A DNA stretch of 37,860 nucleotides from Deltaproteobacteria bacterium (GTDB lineage: Bacteria > Desulfobacterota > Desulfarculia > Adiutricales > JAFDHD01), in contig JAFDLS010000009.1 in assembly GCA_019306365.1 (NCBI GenBank), positions 1 through 37,860 on the forward strand, given 5' to 3'. Positions 1 through 6,971 of the stretch are shown in pieces (the first letter of the stretch is position 1; each line of letters opens with the position of its first letter). Position numbers and translations under genes: made by a program. The notes beneath the pieces are model-generated. The model saw only the letters and a list, made by a program, of their open reading frames with translations, was not told the DNA's origin and searched no databases.

Positions 1-540
1 AAAAGCACGCTCGATCTGGTCATGGAAAAAACCAAGGACATGGTTCTGTCCGATGAAGATAAACAAGAGGTCCTGAACAGGGAACGGGAGAACCGGGCCT
101 GCGGTCTTCTGCTGAAGCTAAAACAAGGCCAAATCAAGCCGGATGATCTGCCGCAGATAATAGATAAGCTGGAAGAAGAAGCCGCACCGGTCAAAAGGAT
201 GTTGTTAGAACTGATGGTGGAAGAGTTGTCCCTGGGAGGAGAAAACGATTCAACTCTGACTGGAATCAGGATTTTATCCCCCTCAACCACGGGCGATGCT
301 GTCAAAAGAATTGAGGACCTTTTCCAGGAATACGATCAGAGCGTTATCGATCTTACGGCGGTTTATAGAAAAAAATTACTGGATGATCTTAAAGATCAGG
401 GGATATCCGGGTCAGCGGTCATACCCAAGGTGGATCAGGATCCGGCCTGGGCAGAGGCACGGGCCGGGATGAAAACCCAGTTCGAAGCCCGGTTTAACCA
501 GGTCAAGTCTGCCTTGATTGATGCTTCCCAGTCCGCCTGA
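1..540 (+). CDS. Hypothetical protein, 5' end cut by the window
   Basis: The reading frame is open from base 1; the first ATG inside the window is at 22 and gives 172 aa, but codons before it are also open, so the true start probably lies upstream. The product is acidic, mostly helical and rich in Glu, Lys, Leu and Asp. No signal peptide, membrane segment or catalytic motif is visible. A central stretch (about residues 75-90) is low-charge and may be a linker between two helical parts. It ends 3 bp before the stop of the convergent metallo-hydrolase gene, with no clear terminator between them. I do not recognise the family. Confidence 0.7.
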   Translation, partial: KSTLDLVMEKTKDMVLSDEDKQEVLNRERENRACGLLLKLKQGQIKPDDLPQIIDKLEEEAAPVKRMLLELMVEELSLGGENDSTLTGIRILSPSTTGDAVKRIEDLFQEYDQSVIDLTAVYRKKLLDDLKDQGISGSAVIPKVDQDPAWAEARAGMKTQFEARFNQVKSALIDASQSA

Positions 541-543
541 CAG

Positions 544-1209
544 TTAAAGCATCTGGAAGTACATCTGTTTAATAAATTGAAAATTTCGCTTGACGTCCTG
601 CGCTCCGAACACGGCCGGTCCATGACCGGGCAGTAAAACCTCAATTTCCAGTTCGGCCATACGTTCGATGCTTTCTTTCAACAGCGTCCCGCTTCCTCCG
701 GGGAAATCGGTCCGGCCAACACCCTGGGAGAAGATTAAATCCCCTGATATAAGAACCTTCCGCTCAGGCCAGTACAGACAGATGCTTCCGGGTGAATGCC
801 CCGGGGTATGATAGACTTGAAGACGTGTTTCTCCAAGTTCAAGCTCCCCTTCCACCAGATACAGGTCGATATGATACTCGGGCATCTTATGCCCAAGGGC
901 CTGGGAAAACGCTGGCCCGATTTTTTTTAAATAGTCCTCGCCGGCAGGATGCATGGCTATCGGGACGTTATAACTCGCCAGGCTAACGCTGGCCTCAAAA
1001 TGATCCGGGTGGCTGTGTGTATTGATGGCCAGGTCCAGTTCCTTGTAATCGATACCATCGCTTTCCAGCTGTTTTGCCAGTTGAGGGAAAAGGGCCTGGT
1101 GGCCCGGGTCAATCAAGGTATTGACTTTTCCGGTTATCATGAGGCTGTTGCAATTGTTTTGAGAATAACTTTCCCAGGGATAAAAATAGAGTCCGTCAAA
1201 TATTTTCAT
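544..1209 (-). CDS. MBL-fold metallo-hydrolase (glyoxalase II-like)
   Basis: A 221-aa cytoplasmic protein of the metallo-beta-lactamase fold. The metal-binding set is complete: HSHPDH at residues 65-70, His138 in TPGHSPG, Asp157 in SGD and His196 in PGHG. This fits a two-metal hydrolase of the glyoxalase II/hydroxyacyl-thioester hydrolase type. The substrate cannot be read from the sequence, and related folds include flavodiiron-type and sulfur dioxygenase-type proteins. The start ATG (complement of 1209) is preceded by an AAAGGA ribosome site. It converges on the gene ending at 540 and diverges from the gene starting at 1446 across a 236-bp spacer. Confidence 0.85.
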   Translation of the reverse strand: MKIFDGLYFYPWESYSQNNCNSLMITGKVNTLIDPGHQALFPQLAKQLESDGIDYKELDLAINTHSHPDHFEASVSLASYNVPIAMHPAGEDYLKKIGPAFSQALGHKMPEYHIDLYLVEGELELGETRLQVYHTPGHSPGSICLYWPERKVLISGDLIFSQGVGRTDFPGGSGTLLKESIERMAELEIEVLLPGHGPAVFGAQDVKRNFQFIKQMYFQML

Positions 1210-1445
1210 TATGGTCCTTTGTATGCCTTATTTGGCCGCGAGCATACAGAAGCTCAAAGTTGCGGTCAAGGATTAATCGGGGCGATGTTTAAAAAAATGC
1301 GGTTCGATTTTAATCGTTAACCCCGTTTATATTCTTATCAATTGCTTTTTGGGTAGCCAGGGGAAGATCTTTAAGATAAATTATGAAGTTGCAGGATAAA
1401 AAAAATTTAAAAAACCAGGACATCCAAATAATTCTTGGAGAAGAT

Positions 1446-2672
1446 ATGAGTAAGCGCCGTAAAAAGGTAAAATCGAAATTACCGCCAGATGTGGTGGACA
1501 AGCTTGAAGGCGCGGCGGCAAAGCTGCTTGCAGGGATACCTGGACAAGATCCTTTGAGCCTTTTTCAAACGGTGACCGCGGACCTGGCCGGTTATGAGGC
1601 CGAATTGATTGATCTGCTTGGAAGTCAGCGAACGGTCGTTGTTTTAAATTTTCTTTACCGCCTGAAAATCCTTTTAAAAGGAAAAAACGCTTCCCGTTCT
1701 GTCAGAAGGGCGATCTACCGTCTGGAACAGGCTGGGTTGTCTGCGGATGATGAGGTCCTGGATAAAGGCAAACCCATGCTTCGTCCTCGGGAAGCCAGGC
1801 CCGCGCAGGGTTTTCTGACTCACTACGAGGGCTTGGATATCCGCTATGGTATGCTGGTTTTACCCGCTCAACCCTCAGGCCTGAATACCGGCAGCTTTGT
1901 TTTCAGCCACTCCAAGGGACTTGAATCCTTTGACCTTATGCATCAAACAGAGGGCGGATTAAGGCGCTTTCTCAAGGCAATAATCGACCGGCAGGGAGAT
2001 TGTCTGGTTGAGGTTCCTCCCGAGCATGTTCGTTTTGTTTTGGGTGAGACCGTTGCCCGGACTACTGAGCTCAACCGAACGCTTCCCCGGGAGTATGAGA
2101 GTTTTATCAAACTGGCCGGTACTGTGGCTTGGCCGGAACGGCCCGTGATTTACGATTTGATAAATGTTGATCAGGTGAAAGACCGAATCGATCTCCAGGC
2201 TATGGCCGCGCGTCTTTTAAACCACGAGTTTTTAGCGACCTGGATACTTACATCTGAACTCACCCCATACCTACGCAAACTTGACGAGGTCGAAGGTTCC
2301 GTGCTGGTGCTGGCTGAACACCAAAAGGCGGAGCGGAGGCAGGCTGTTTATGAACAGGCGGAAGAGGAGATCTTTGTGCCGGAAAAGAAGTTGGTCCTGA
2401 AACGCTGTTTGGAAGAAACAGCCCTCATGCTCTGGCAGCGGGACGAAAAGGATCTGGCTGAAGGAGCTATGGCTCTGGCACTGGATTTAGAACCGGATAA
2501 TCAGAAGGATTTAGGGCGGCGTTCTGACTTCACCCAGACCCTGGTTCGGTTTTCCTTTGACGAAATTATATCGGCAGGCATGGGGGCGGAACCAGTCAAA
2601 GAACGGTATCAGCGTTCAGAATCAGGTCTGATCCTGCCAGTTGGATTCAATACGCAAAACAAAGGAGAATAA
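1446..2672 (+). CDS. Hypothetical protein, 408 aa
   Basis: I chose ATG 1446 because GGAG lies 6 bases upstream and the protein then begins with a basic MSKRRKKVKSK segment; an in-frame ATG at 1383 would add 21 residues with no ribosome site. The N-terminal part (about residues 10-110) is helical and basic. A mixed alpha/beta region follows, then an acidic helical C-terminal half with a TPR-like stretch near residues 330-370. There are no membrane segments or recognised catalytic motifs. Its stop is 2 bp before the ATG of the YjbQ-family gene, so the two are probably co-transcribed. Family not recognised. Confidence 0.75.
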   Translation: MSKRRKKVKSKLPPDVVDKLEGAAAKLLAGIPGQDPLSLFQTVTADLAGYEAELIDLLGSQRTVVVLNFLYRLKILLKGKNASRSVRRAIYRLEQAGLSADDEVLDKGKPMLRPREARPAQGFLTHYEGLDIRYGMLVLPAQPSGLNTGSFVFSHSKGLESFDLMHQTEGGLRRFLKAIIDRQGDCLVEVPPEHVRFVLGETVARTTELNRTLPREYESFIKLAGTVAWPERPVIYDLINVDQVKDRIDLQAMAARLLNHEFLATWILTSELTPYLRKLDEVEGSVLVLAEHQKAERRQAVYEQAEEEIFVPEKKLVLKRCLEETALMLWQRDEKDLAEGAMALALDLEPDNQKDLGRRSDFTQTLVRFSFDEIISAGMGAEPVKERYQRSESGLILPVGFNTQNKGE

Positions 2673-2674
2673 CA

Positions 2675-3073
2675 ATGGCCGTTCAAATCCCGCTTCAAAC
2701 CAATCAGACAACGGAAATGATTGATATTACCGGGAAGGTCCAGGATGAGGTAGGCAGGACGGGAATTAAAAACGGGCTGGTCGTTGTCTATGTCTCTCAT
2801 ACAACCGCCGGAGTTACGATCAATGAAGGGGCAGACCCAAGTGTCAGGACCGATATCATTGAGACGCTGAATGAAATTGTGCCCTTTAAAAGAGCTTACA
2901 GGCATATGGAAGGCAACTCACCGGCCCACATTAAAGCCACCCTGGTTGGATCATCCGAAACCATACTGCTGGAGGATGGCCATTTGCGGCTGGGACGGTG
3001 GCAGCACGTGTTTTTTTGCGAATTTGACGGCCCCCGCCGACGCAGCGTTTTGGTCAAGGTCCTGCCGGAATAA
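2675..3073 (+). CDS. YjbQ family protein (UPF0047, secondary thiamine-phosphate synthase type)
   Basis: A 132-aa protein covering the whole YjbQ/UPF0047 domain. It keeps the family signature SHTTAGVTINEGAD (residues 41-54, with His42), a downstream NSPAHIKA block (His85) and a GRWQ block (residues 107-110). Members of this family have weak thiamine-phosphate synthase activity, and the physiological role is uncertain. AAAGGAG precedes the ATG, and the gene sits 2 bp behind the upstream hypothetical gene. A divergent paralogue lies at 19416-19841. Confidence 0.85.
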   Translation: MAVQIPLQTNQTTEMIDITGKVQDEVGRTGIKNGLVVVYVSHTTAGVTINEGADPSVRTDIIETLNEIVPFKRAYRHMEGNSPAHIKATLVGSSETILLEDGHLRLGRWQHVFFCEFDGPRRRSVLVKVLPE

Positions 3074-3198
3074 CGCCAGGGTCGATTTTGGCCTTGTATG
3101 CCGCAGGATGATATATTAAAAGATATTCACAAAGTCTCGCCGTCAAGGTGAAATCAGTATCGCCGGTGGGCGCGGTTGACTTTTAATAAGGAGTGAAC

Positions 3199-3828
3199 AT
3201 GGAATTTGATGATGATACTCAACTTGACGGCCTGATTGACCGTCTTAAGCAGTTTATAGGCGCCAGACCCGAAAACCCAACCGCTCACTATAACCTGGGG
3301 TTGGCTTTTGTGCGGAAAGGCCAGTTGGAGGACGCGGAATTCGCGTTCAAAATGGCTCTGGAACTGGATGAAAATATGGTCGAAGCCCACATTAACCTTG
3401 GAGGGCTCTATCTCCGTCAAAAGAAGCTGGACGAAGCCATTGCCGAAAATGAGAAGGCCCTGGCCATCAATTCGCATGCGTTTCTGGCCTATAACAATAT
3501 CGGTTTTGCCCGCTTGCTCCAGGATAATTTAGAAGAGGCGGCCCAGGCCTTTGAGAAAGTTATTGAGTTCAAGCCGGAACTGATTCCGGCGCGATTATCC
3601 CTGGCGCGTATTTCAGAGAGACAGGGCGATTGGGAGGCGGTTATTGCCCATTATGAAAATATCCTCGATCTGGACCCGGGTTTTGCGCTGGCCCACTATA
3701 ACCTGGCCCCGGCCTTTCTCGAAAAAGGGGACCCTCAAAAGGCTTCTCAGCATTACGATCAGGCAGTGGCGTTAAATTATCCGGTTGACCCCGAATTGGG
3801 CCAAAAAATTCAAACCGCTTTGGGTTGA
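3199..3828 (+). CDS. TPR-repeat protein
   Basis: A 209-aa soluble protein made almost entirely of tetratricopeptide repeats. At least five 34-residue units are readable, with typical helix-turn-helix spacing such as NPTAHYNLGLAFVRKGQLED, VEAHINLGGLYLRQKKLDEA and HAFLAYNNIGFARLLQDNLE. TPR proteins are protein-protein scaffolds; the partner is unknown. ATG 3199 is preferred over GTG 3193 because AAGGAG lies 5 bases before it. No signal peptide. The next TPR gene starts 11 bp after this stop, and its ribosome site overlaps the stop codon, so the pair is likely translationally coupled. Confidence 0.85.
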   Translation: MEFDDDTQLDGLIDRLKQFIGARPENPTAHYNLGLAFVRKGQLEDAEFAFKMALELDENMVEAHINLGGLYLRQKKLDEAIAENEKALAINSHAFLAYNNIGFARLLQDNLEEAAQAFEKVIEFKPELIPARLSLARISERQGDWEAVIAHYENILDLDPGFALAHYNLAPAFLEKGDPQKASQHYDQAVALNYPVDPELGQKIQTALG

Positions 3829-3839
3829 AGGCAAATCTG

Positions 3840-4559
3840 ATGGACCGGCTCGAAAAGATGGAGGAATTTAAGGACTCCCTGGAATCTGCGCGGGCTGAAG
3901 GCGACCAGGTAGCCGAGGCGGCGGCGCTGCACGGGATTGGCCGGATTTACTTAACGGAGAAGGTATATGACGCGGCTGAGGAATTTTTGAGCCAATGCGC
4001 GCAGTTGTGCCGTGAAAGCGGTCAGCGCGAAGGTCTGGCTCAGACCTTGATTGATCTGGGTGACCTGGCTTTGGCTCAAGAAGACGCCGAAAACGCCGAA
4101 AAAATGTTTCGGGAGTCTTTATTGATTTACCAGGACAATGACCTGTCTCAAGGGCAGGCCAGGGTAATGGACCGGATAGCTGACGTTACGGTTGCAAGGG
4201 GAAATCTGGATGAAGCCATTAACATTTCCCTGGACGGGTTGAATCTCTGCCGTCAGAGCGCCGACAGGATTGGGGCCATCTATTTTTTGGAAAAAATCAT
4301 ACCCTTATATAAGGCAAAGGGCGCGGTAGCTGACGTGGAGGCATCTTACCGCGAGTTGATTACTTTTGCTGAAGAATTGGGTGATTCCGAGCGCATGGCC
4401 ATGGGGCTGGCCGGTCTGGCCGACGTGTATGAACGGGTGGAAAAACCGGAGGAAGCTGTGCCTTATCTGGAGATGGCTCATGATATTTATTTACGCCTGG
4501 GCAAGGAGACAGAGGCGGGATTTATTCGGGAACACCTTGAGAAAATGGGTGATTCATGA
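3840..4559 (+). CDS. TPR-repeat protein (TPR_12 type)
   Basis: A 239-aa soluble protein with five or six TPR-like repeats of about 40 residues, as in TPR_12-type scaffolds (for example the segments around ALHGIGRIYLTEKVYDAAEE, GLAQTLIDLGDLALAQED and GLADVYERVEKPEEAVPYLE). Starts at ATG 3840, with GAAGG 8 bases upstream inside the stop region of the preceding TPR gene; an in-frame TTG at 3825 is less likely. No enzymatic domain. It probably works with the adjacent TPR protein in one complex, but nothing in the neighbourhood names that complex. Confidence 0.82.
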   Translation: MDRLEKMEEFKDSLESARAEGDQVAEAAALHGIGRIYLTEKVYDAAEEFLSQCAQLCRESGQREGLAQTLIDLGDLALAQEDAENAEKMFRESLLIYQDNDLSQGQARVMDRIADVTVARGNLDEAINISLDGLNLCRQSADRIGAIYFLEKIIPLYKAKGAVADVEASYRELITFAEELGDSERMAMGLAGLADVYERVEKPEEAVPYLEMAHDIYLRLGKETEAGFIREHLEKMGDS

Positions 4560-4600
4560 ATAAAATTAGCACGTTATATGCCTAGCGTGTATGATTTATT

Positions 4601-4900
4601 TTGTTAAAAATTTAAAAACCGAGACCTCTGCAAAACCAGTAATTTTGTTGAAATCGCGGAAGGCGAAAATTTAACCCGTAGGAATATTGCCAATATTTCG
4701 AGGACTTAAATTTGAGACTGACAAAGAGTTCGGCTAAAGGACGAAGTTTTGCAGAGGCCTCAACCTTTAAAATTATTCGTAGGGTCATATAATCTTGGCA
4801 TTAAATCACGGGGCGTGAAGCCTGTTGGACCTGAAAACAGTGTGACGCCGATGTGATTAAATAGGCAAGTGATTCGATATTCTTGGGCAGGATTATAAAA
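4601..4900 (+). other. Decayed duplicate of the dsrD control region and gene start, split by a MITE
   Basis: Removing the MITE at 4621-4761 and one copy of its AACC duplication leaves a sequence that lines up with the intact dsrD upstream region at 5001-5120. The matching elements are a Rex-like box TTGTTAAAAATTTAAAAA (4601-4618, one change from the intact box), the common block ATTATTCG, a -10 hexamer TATAAT (4788-4793), TTGGCATT, and a GACGC block at 4844-4848. That block lies 56 bp after the -10, against 55 bp in the intact copy. Read in the dsrD frame the remnant gives D-A-D-V-I-K-stop where dsrD has D-A-E-V-K-Q-S. The ribosome site has become GGACC. It is probably non-functional as a gene. 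Confidence 0.6.
4621..4761. mobile_element. MITE copy 1 (141 bp, no transposase)
   Basis: Terminal inverted repeats: the left end reads GAGACCTCTGCAAAAC, and the right end read on the other strand is GAGGCCTCTGCAAAAC (15 of 16 identical). AACC lies directly on both sides (4617-4620 and 4762-4765), a likely 4-bp target duplication. No open reading frame of meaningful size is inside, so a transposase supplied elsewhere would be needed. A second copy of equal length is at 16909-17049 and differs at about 14 positions by hand count. It interrupts the decayed dsrD promoter copy. Confidence 0.85.
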
Positions 4901-5000
4901 TCAGCGCCTAATAATCCGTATGTTCATTCCGTCGTGCATACCAGAGAATAATTTGAAATAATTAAACATTTTTAGTGCGTCTTTTTTTATTTTTGATATT

Positions 5001-5018
5001 TTGTTAAAAATTTAACAA
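5001..5018. promoter_or_regulatory. Rex-type operator upstream of dsrD
   Basis: TTGTTAAAAATTTAACAA is a perfect TTGTTAA-N4-TTAACAA inverted repeat, the form recognised by the NADH-sensing repressor Rex in several phyla. It ends 5 bp before the -35 hexamer of the dsrD promoter, a position where a repressor would block polymerase. Rex is known to control sulfate-reduction genes in Desulfovibrio. The rex gene itself is not in this window, so the regulator is inferred. Confidence 0.65.
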
Positions 5019-5023
5019 GCTCC

Positions 5024-5052
5024 TTGACAATTATTCGTTAAGATCATATAGT
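5024..5052 (+). promoter_or_regulatory. sigma70 promoter of dsrD
   Basis: TTGACA (5024-5029), a 17-bp spacer and TATAGT (5047-5052). The expected transcription start is about 5059, giving a leader of roughly 35 nt before the TGGAGGT ribosome site of dsrD. It is among the best promoter matches in the window and sits directly after the Rex-type box. Confidence 0.8.
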
Positions 5053-5095
5053 CCTGGCATTCACATGATGGGTAAAAACCCACTGGAGGTAAATG

Positions 5096-5323
5096 ATGGA
5101 AGACGCAGAAGTAAAACAGTCAATTTTTGATTTCTTAGAAAAGAAATCAAAAACTAAAAAGATGCATTATCTAAGTGACATTGCCAAAGGCATCGGGCTG
5201 AAAAAAAGAGAGATAAAAAAAGTCGTTCAAGCAATGATCGAGGCGGGTGAAATTGAGCCTTGGTCCAGTGGCAGCACAACCTATTATATGCTTCCCGGCT
5301 CTCGCGACGTAGAAAACTTATAA
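5096..5323 (+). CDS. dsrD: DsrD, winged-helix activator of sulfite reductase
   Basis: A 75-aa protein with the DsrD winged-helix layout: an N-terminal helix (EVKQSIFDFLEKKS), a recognition-helix region (LKKREIKKVVQAMIEAGEI) and a wing ending in PWSSGSTTYYML. The WSSGSTT block matches my recollection of Desulfovibrio DsrD closely. DsrD is known as a small cytoplasmic protein that stimulates DsrAB activity. I favour ATG 5096 (GGAGG 6 bases upstream) over the adjacent ATG 5093. It is unusual in lying 490 bp upstream of dsrA with its own Rex-box promoter; the classical place after dsrB is taken by the paralogue at 8079. Confidence 0.85.
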   Translation: MEDAEVKQSIFDFLEKKSKTKKMHYLSDIAKGIGLKKREIKKVVQAMIEAGEIEPWSSGSTTYYMLPGSRDVENL

Positions 5324-5552
5324 ATTTATTTTTAACGGCTTGACAGATAGACGCAATTATTGAAGGCTCCGCCTTTGCAAGCTGTTGAAGGTTTATAGCC
5401 AAGGGTTTCGCCTATCTTAAATCAAGCCAATCGAAAAAGCCTGACTTAGTAAGCCTTTGACTAACAGTAAAGACGCAGAAGAGGGTCTTTGCCTGAAGGC
5501 TTGAGAACGGTTTTAATGGTTTGAAATCGCGGAATTTTACAAAGTTTTTTTA
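5324..5552 (+). other. Spacer between dsrD and the dsrA promoter
   Basis: No credible coding frame. A short hairpin AAGGC-TCC-GCCTT, flanked by TTG and CAA, lies near 5361-5380 and could be a weak terminator for dsrD, but no T-run follows. Nothing else is recognised before the dsrA promoter at 5553. Confidence 0.4.
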
Positions 5553-5581
5553 TTGACAAAAAAACAGGGGAACTTTATATT
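5553..5581 (+). promoter_or_regulatory. sigma70 promoter of the dsrAB operon
   Basis: TTGACA (5553-5558), 17-bp spacer, TATATT (5576-5581). The predicted start near 5588 gives an untranslated leader of about 230 nt ahead of dsrA. A small inverted repeat AATCG-CTTG-CGATT (5592-5605) lies just downstream of the start and could be an operator or a 5' hairpin. Confidence 0.75.
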
Positions 5582-5613
5582 CCCTTTGATAAATCGCTTG
5601 CGATTATAAATAA

Positions 5614-5663
5614 TTTTCAGTCAGTAAAACCAGACTATTAGAAAGGTTCTAAGGGGCTGAAAA
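5614..5663 (+). promoter_or_regulatory. Predicted folded element in the dsrA leader
   Basis: An outer 7-bp helix TTTTCAG (5614-5620) with CTGAAAA (5657-5663) encloses a perfect hairpin TTAGAA-AGG-TTCTAA (5638-5652). A possible additional AGTC/GACT pairing (5619-5622 with 5633-5636) competes with the outer helix. It matches no riboswitch class I know. It could be an mRNA stabiliser or a control element, or chance in AT-rich DNA. Confidence 0.35.
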
Positions 5664-5815
5664 AAGATCTTCATGGACTTAAGTAAGATGATGTTGATGC
5701 TGGAAGGAGGTGAGACCGGGTCTTCAATAGGAGACAATGCCAGTTGTTTAAGCAATATACTGTTGAATCTAAAACTTTAGAGATATTTTGATTAACCCAA
5801 AATCTGGAGGTAATT

Positions 5816-6784
5816 ATGCCAATTACTCACAAGACCCCTCTTTTAGATGAACTTGAAAAAGGCCCATGGCCTAGCTTTGTCACGGATTTAAAGCGAGCGG
5901 CTGAGGAAGGCGGCAGTGACACGGCCAACGACCTTCTGGGACAGCTCGAATTGTCATATGTACAGAAGGTCGGACACTGGAAGCACGGCGGCATCGTCGG
6001 TGTTTTCGGTTATGGCGGAGGCGTGATCGGCCGTTATACGGATGTGCCTCATCTGTTCCCCTCGGTCGAACACTTTCATACCATGCGTATCAACCAGCCA
6101 GCCAGTAAGTTTTATAGTTCTGACCAGTTGAGAACTTTGGCTGACATTTGGGATAAGCATGGAAGCCAGATTACAAACATGCATGGCTCCACCGGTGACA
6201 TCATCTTTCTCGGTTGCCGAACCGAGGCTTTGGAACCCTGCTTCGCGGATCTGACAGCGCATGGCTTTGACCTGGGCGGATCAGGTTCGGCTCTCAGAAC
6301 TCCCAGCTGCTGTGTAGGTAAGGCGCGTTGTGAATGGGCCTGCCTTGACACCCAGGATATCACCTATAACCTGACCATGACCTACCAGGATGAGATGCAT
6401 CGTCCTGCCTGGCCTTACAAGTTCAAGTTTAAGACTTCCGGGTGTCCCAATGACTGTGTGGCTTCAATTGCCAGGGCGGACTGCTCCATTATCGGCACAT
6501 GGCGGGATGATATTCGGATAAACCAGGATGAGGTCAAGAATTACGCCGAGAGCGGGCTGGATATTCAACAGTACGTCATTGATCTTTGCCCGACAAAATG
6601 CATTAGCTATGAAGACGGTGAAATTCAGATTGACAACAAGAACTGCACCCGGTGCATGCATTGTATCAACGTGATGACCAAGGCTCTCAGGCCCGGAACC
6701 GATACCGGCGCGACCATCCTCATCGGCGCCAAAGCTCCCATTCTCGAAGGTGCCCAGATGGGCGTGAGCGAGTGGGAGAGCTGA
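5816..6784 (+). CDS. dsrA: DsrA, dissimilatory sulfite reductase alpha subunit, 5' part (frame broken)
   Basis: This is the alpha subunit of siroheme sulfite reductase, which with DsrB reduces sulfite in the cytoplasm. Family landmarks: the [21 protein letters not shown] block, NMHGSTGDI, Cys166-x5-Cys172, C-P-N-D-C at 210-214 (siroheme/[4Fe-4S] region), and an added ferredoxin domain with C258PTKC262 and C277-x2-C280-x2-C283. The frame is normal to residue 316 (GAQMG) and then reads six foreign residues to a stop at 6784. DsrA proteins usually continue for about 95 more residues; the final 62 of these are found in another frame (6763-6951), and about 33 codons between are missing. GGAGG precedes ATG 5816. 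Confidence 0.93.
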   Translation: MPITHKTPLLDELEKGPWPSFVTDLKRAAEEGGSDTANDLLGQLELSYVQKVGHWKHGGIVGVFGYGGGVIGRYTDVPHLFPSVEHFHTMRINQPASKFYSSDQLRTLADIWDKHGSQITNMHGSTGDIIFLGCRTEALEPCFADLTAHGFDLGGSGSALRTPSCCVGKARCEWACLDTQDITYNLTMTYQDEMHRPAWPYKFKFKTSGCPNDCVASIARADCSIIGTWRDDIRINQDEVKNYAESGLDIQQYVIDLCPTKCISYEDGEIQIDNKNCTRCMHCINVMTKALRPGTDTGATILIGAKAPILEGAQMGVSEWES

Positions 6785-6951
6785 TTCAGCGTCTGGGTTA
6801 CCGCGCTTTTCTGGAAGCGGTCGAAATTGATCCCATTCCGCAGATGATTAAAGAACCAAGATCCAATCCTTATATTTTCTTCAAAGAAGAGGATGTTGAA
6901 GGTGGTTGGGAACGGGATCTTGAGGCATACCGAAAAAGGCATCAGGCCTAG
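6763..6951 (+). pseudogene. dsrA: DsrA C-terminal part, displaced in frame
   Basis: From CGT at 6763 the frame reads [13 protein letters not shown] and runs to KEPRSNPYIFFKEEDVEGGW and a final YRKRHQA, which is the normal DsrA C-terminus. It has no start codon or ribosome site of its own and is readable only as a continuation of dsrA. Compared with the family, the segment normally holding VVPF...NIWDWW...EEGK is absent between GAQMG and RERVGE. The missing length must be 1 more than a multiple of 3, close to 100 nt. The stop is followed by the GGAGGAGG ribosome site of dsrB. Sequence or assembly error is likely, because the rest of the operon is intact. Confidence 0.85.
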
Positions 6952-6971
6952 ATCTGGAGGAGGTTATTAAC

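Noticed and set aside
2871-3119. Second frame overlapping the YjbQ gene
   Set aside because: It is a shadow of the conserved YjbQ reading frame and has no homologous features.
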